From the NCBI GenBank assembly GCA_022709105.1, contig JAKIXL010000046.1, positions 1-7,868 on the forward strand: 7,868 bases of DNA. Direction: 5' to 3'. Within the stretch, counting starts at the first letter, position 1, and every line of letters starts with the position of its first letter. The notes beneath the pieces were generated by a model. It was not told where the DNA came from, did no database searches, and was given only the letters and a program-made list of their open reading frames with translations. Origin of the DNA: Thermoplasmatota archaeon. Its GTDB lineage: Archaea; Thermoplasmatota; Thermoplasmata; Methanomassiliicoccales; Methanomassiliicoccaceae. Both the position numbers and the translations under genes were made by a program. This document shows positions 5,837 through 7,868 of this stretch, piece by piece.

Positions 5837-7868
5837 CTAGAAGTCCAGCAGGCTCCTTTGCTTGCGGTCCTTCGGCTCCACCCTTCTGATCTCCTGTCCG
5901 ACCTCAGCCACCGCGGCCTCAACCGGCCGCTCGGTCCTTCTAGCCAGCTTGCCCGAGGTCACCTGCTCCTTGAGGCTCTTTGCCAGAGAGTCTCCGATCT
6001 TGGGTATGCGTGCCAGGCGAACAATGTCGACCTCACGCAGCGCCTCCACGTTCCTCACGCCGTGATTGTGCAGCGAGCGCGCCCTGGCCCGGCCGATCCC
6101 TCGCAGGCGTACCAGGTCCAGCAGCTCCGGCTTGACCCCGTAGCGGATACGGACCATCAGCTCGGTCAACATTGGATATGCGTCCTTGTTGAATATGTTG
6201 GCAAGCTCCCGCATGGAGTACACAAGCCATTCGCCGACCTCCACCTTGTTGCGCAGATCGCCGGGGCCCATGCCGAACCTCTTGAGGAGATCGTCCTCCT
6301 CCATCTCCTGGACCCAGTCGTCCAGGGAGCACGCGGTCTTCACCTCGGCGAGATAGAAATCATACTGGTCAAGGTTCTCCGGCGGCTTGAGAAGGAGCTC
6401 CTGCTCCCTGGCGAGCAAGACCTCTTCCACCCACTGGTAATCGGAGCGCTTGAGGTACATCGTCATCATGTCCGGGGACGAGCACACCGCGTGGAGGAGG
6501 CCGAAGTACGACGAGGAGGGCTTGAAAGAGCGCAGGGCGTCGCGGAGCTTGACCGCCGTCAGCGGATCTATGTACAGGTCCGAGACGCGGCGGCCGAAGA
6601 AGGTCGCCTGGATGCGATGGTCCTCGGTGCGCACCATCCCCTCTCGCTCAAGGAACCCGAGCACGTTGTCCGTCGCATCCTCCAGGCCGGCCATGGTGGT
6701 CTGGTGGGCGAAGAACGTCGAGTTCATGAAGTCCATAAGCGAGTCCCTGGAGGACGCCGTTCCCGTAGCTATCGTCGCCAGGACATGAGAGCGGAGCACT
6801 GGCTCGCTCCCCAGTTTGGAATAGATCTCCTCCGGCTCTCCAAGAAGGTAGTTGTCCATGAGGAAGGACCTCTCCTCCTCATCCCGGGAGATCAGTATCG
6901 CCTCCCCGTAGGGATCATAGCGCGGGCGTCCAGCGCGGCCGCACATCTGCTTGATCTCAAGCACCGGAATGGACACGTTGCCGCCGTTCTCGTAGCGGTG
7001 CACGTCCCTTATCACCACCCTTCTCGCCGGGAGGTTGATGCCGGCGGCAAGCGTCGGCGTCGCAACGATGCATTTGATGGTCCCCTTCTTGAAGTTCGAC
7101 TCCACGAACCTCCTCTGCTCATTGGTCAGACCAGCGTTGTGGAACGCCACCCCCCTCTTCACGCAGGCGCTGAGCCGCTTGCCCACGGTCGTTGGCTCGC
7201 CCTCGTCTTCTATGATGCGGTCCGCGCCGTCCGTGGCCCCTTCCGGCATGACCTCCCTCATGAGCGGGGCGAGCTTGGTGGCAAGGGTCTCGGTCGACCT
7301 GCGGGTGTTCACGAACACCAAGCATTGCCCGCCTTCCAGGATGGAATCCTTCACCAGGGCCCAGAGGAGCTCCTTCTCCTTCGGTATGGTCCTCTTGGAG
7401 TTGTCGGTGAAGTATACCATCCCGTCGAGGTAAACGCCCTCCTTAAGTGGGGTCGGCCGCCAAGTCGAGGACACATGCTCGGCGTTAAGCCAGTCGGCCA
7501 CCTCCTTGGAGTTCTTTATGGTTGCCGAGAGAGCGATGATCTGGAGCTCGGGGTTGAACTTGCGGAACTTGGCCAGGGTCACCTCCAGTGTCGGTCCCCG
7601 GCCTGGGTCGTGCAGGAGATGCACCTCGTCGGCCACTACCAGGGTGATCTGTCCGAGCCAATGGCCTTGGTGCCTCAGCAGGGAATCGGCCTTCTCCGAC
7701 GTGGCCACGATGACGTCGAAGTTCTCAAGCTGCGGATCTGGAGAGTCCAGATCACCGGAGGACATCTCGACCTTCACTCCGAGCCTCTCGAACTTCCTTA
7801 GGTCTTCGTACTTTTCGGCAGCCAGCGCTCTCAGTGGCACGATGTACAGGACCTTGCCGCGCCGCTCA
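5837..7868 (-). CDS. hel308: Hel308 (Hjm) superfamily 2 DNA helicase, N-terminal part cut off by window end
   Basis: This ATP-dependent 3'-5' DNA helicase of the Ski2-like group unwinds lagging strands and branched DNA at stalled forks in archaea. The frame is open to the window edge; codons upstream of the GTG at 7840 read ERRGKVLYI and join the motif Ia region IVPLRALAAEKY. That GTG is therefore internal, and the Q-motif and Walker A lie outside. Numbering from that codon, motif II is DEVH (71-74), motif III SAT (105-107), motif IV VFVNTRR (175-181), motif V ATPTLAAGINLPARRVVI (260-277) and motif VI QMCGRAGRPRYD (298-309). A winged helix and the helical ratchet domain follow. A helix-hairpin-helix region (LVRLRGIGRARARSL, 576-590; IPKIGDSLAKSL, 612-623) comes next. 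The protein ends in QRSLLDF, a PCNA-binding-like motif. It converges on the importer operon and appears unrelated to it. Confidence 0.93.
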   Translation of the reverse strand, partial: ERRGKVLYIVPLRALAAEKYEDLRKFERLGVKVEMSSGDLDSPDPQLENFDVIVATSEKADSLLRHQGHWLGQITLVVADEVHLLHDPGRGPTLEVTLAKFRKFNPELQIIALSATIKNSKEVADWLNAEHVSSTWRPTPLKEGVYLDGMVYFTDNSKRTIPKEKELLWALVKDSILEGGQCLVFVNTRRSTETLATKLAPLMREVMPEGATDGADRIIEDEGEPTTVGKRLSACVKRGVAFHNAGLTNEQRRFVESNFKKGTIKCIVATPTLAAGINLPARRVVIRDVHRYENGGNVSIPVLEIKQMCGRAGRPRYDPYGEAILISRDEEERSFLMDNYLLGEPEEIYSKLGSEPVLRSHVLATIATGTASSRDSLMDFMNSTFFAHQTTMAGLEDATDNVLGFLEREGMVRTEDHRIQATFFGRRVSDLYIDPLTAVKLRDALRSFKPSSSYFGLLHAVCSSPDMMTMYLKRSDYQWVEEVLLAREQELLLKPPENLDQYDFYLAEVKTACSLDDWVQEMEEDDLLKRFGMGPGDLRNKVEVGEWLVYSMRELANIFNKDAYPMLTELMVRIRYGVKPELLDLVRLRGIGRARARSLHNHGVRNVEALREVDIVRLARIPKIGDSLAKSLKEQVTSGKLARRTERPVEAAVAEVGQEIRRVEPKDRKQRSLLDF

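Noticed and set aside
5786..7801. A 671-codon open frame on the plus strand opposite hel308
   Set aside because: It is an exact antisense shadow of the helicase. Its translation is rich in His, Leu, Arg and Gly with no domain motif, while the minus strand shows all expected Hel308 motifs in order. Such frames are common opposite GC-rich genes.

Overview
The window is archaeal chromosomal DNA, GC-rich and compact. The Hel308 repair helicase with a C-terminal PCNA-type motif, the AT-rich TATA-like promoter patch in GC-rich surroundings, and the short-gapped or overlapping genes with GGTG/GAGG ribosome sites all fit an archaeon. The CooC-like nickel-type ATPase and corrinoid/iron-complex importer suggest an anaerobe, possibly a methanogen-related Thermoplasmatota (Methanomassiliicoccales-like). 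That placement is an impression from composition and gene content, not a database result.

Layout. Positions 1-197 are the 3' end of threonine synthase (thrC). A 705-base stretch without a convincing gene follows (198-902). It contains a cluster of inverted repeats at about 562-718, a 12-base palindrome at 477-488, and an AT-rich promoter with overlapping dyads at 821-858. From 903 to 5758 five genes run rightward with almost no spacing: a CooC-like P-loop ATPase, a membrane-anchored FecB/BtuF-type binding protein, an O-methyltransferase-fold SAM enzyme, a FecCD/BtuC-type permease and a FecE/BtuD-type ATPase. After a 78-base convergent gap, the leftward hel308 helicase fills 5837 to the window end, lacking its N-terminal ATP-binding region because the window stops there.

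How the genes fit together. The binding protein, permease and ATPase form a complete importer for a metal complex (iron chelate, corrinoid or another metal tetrapyrrole/metallophore). A SAM methyltransferase sits between binding protein and permease, and a metallocentre-assembly ATPase with a CxC metal-binding motif leads the operon. This suggests one pathway in which an imported metal complex is chemically altered and its metal is delivered to an enzyme, possibly nickel. The dyads over the predicted transcription start suggest control by a repressor. The substrate, the methylation target and the recipient enzyme cannot be read from this window, and this five-gene unit is the best candidate here for an undescribed system.
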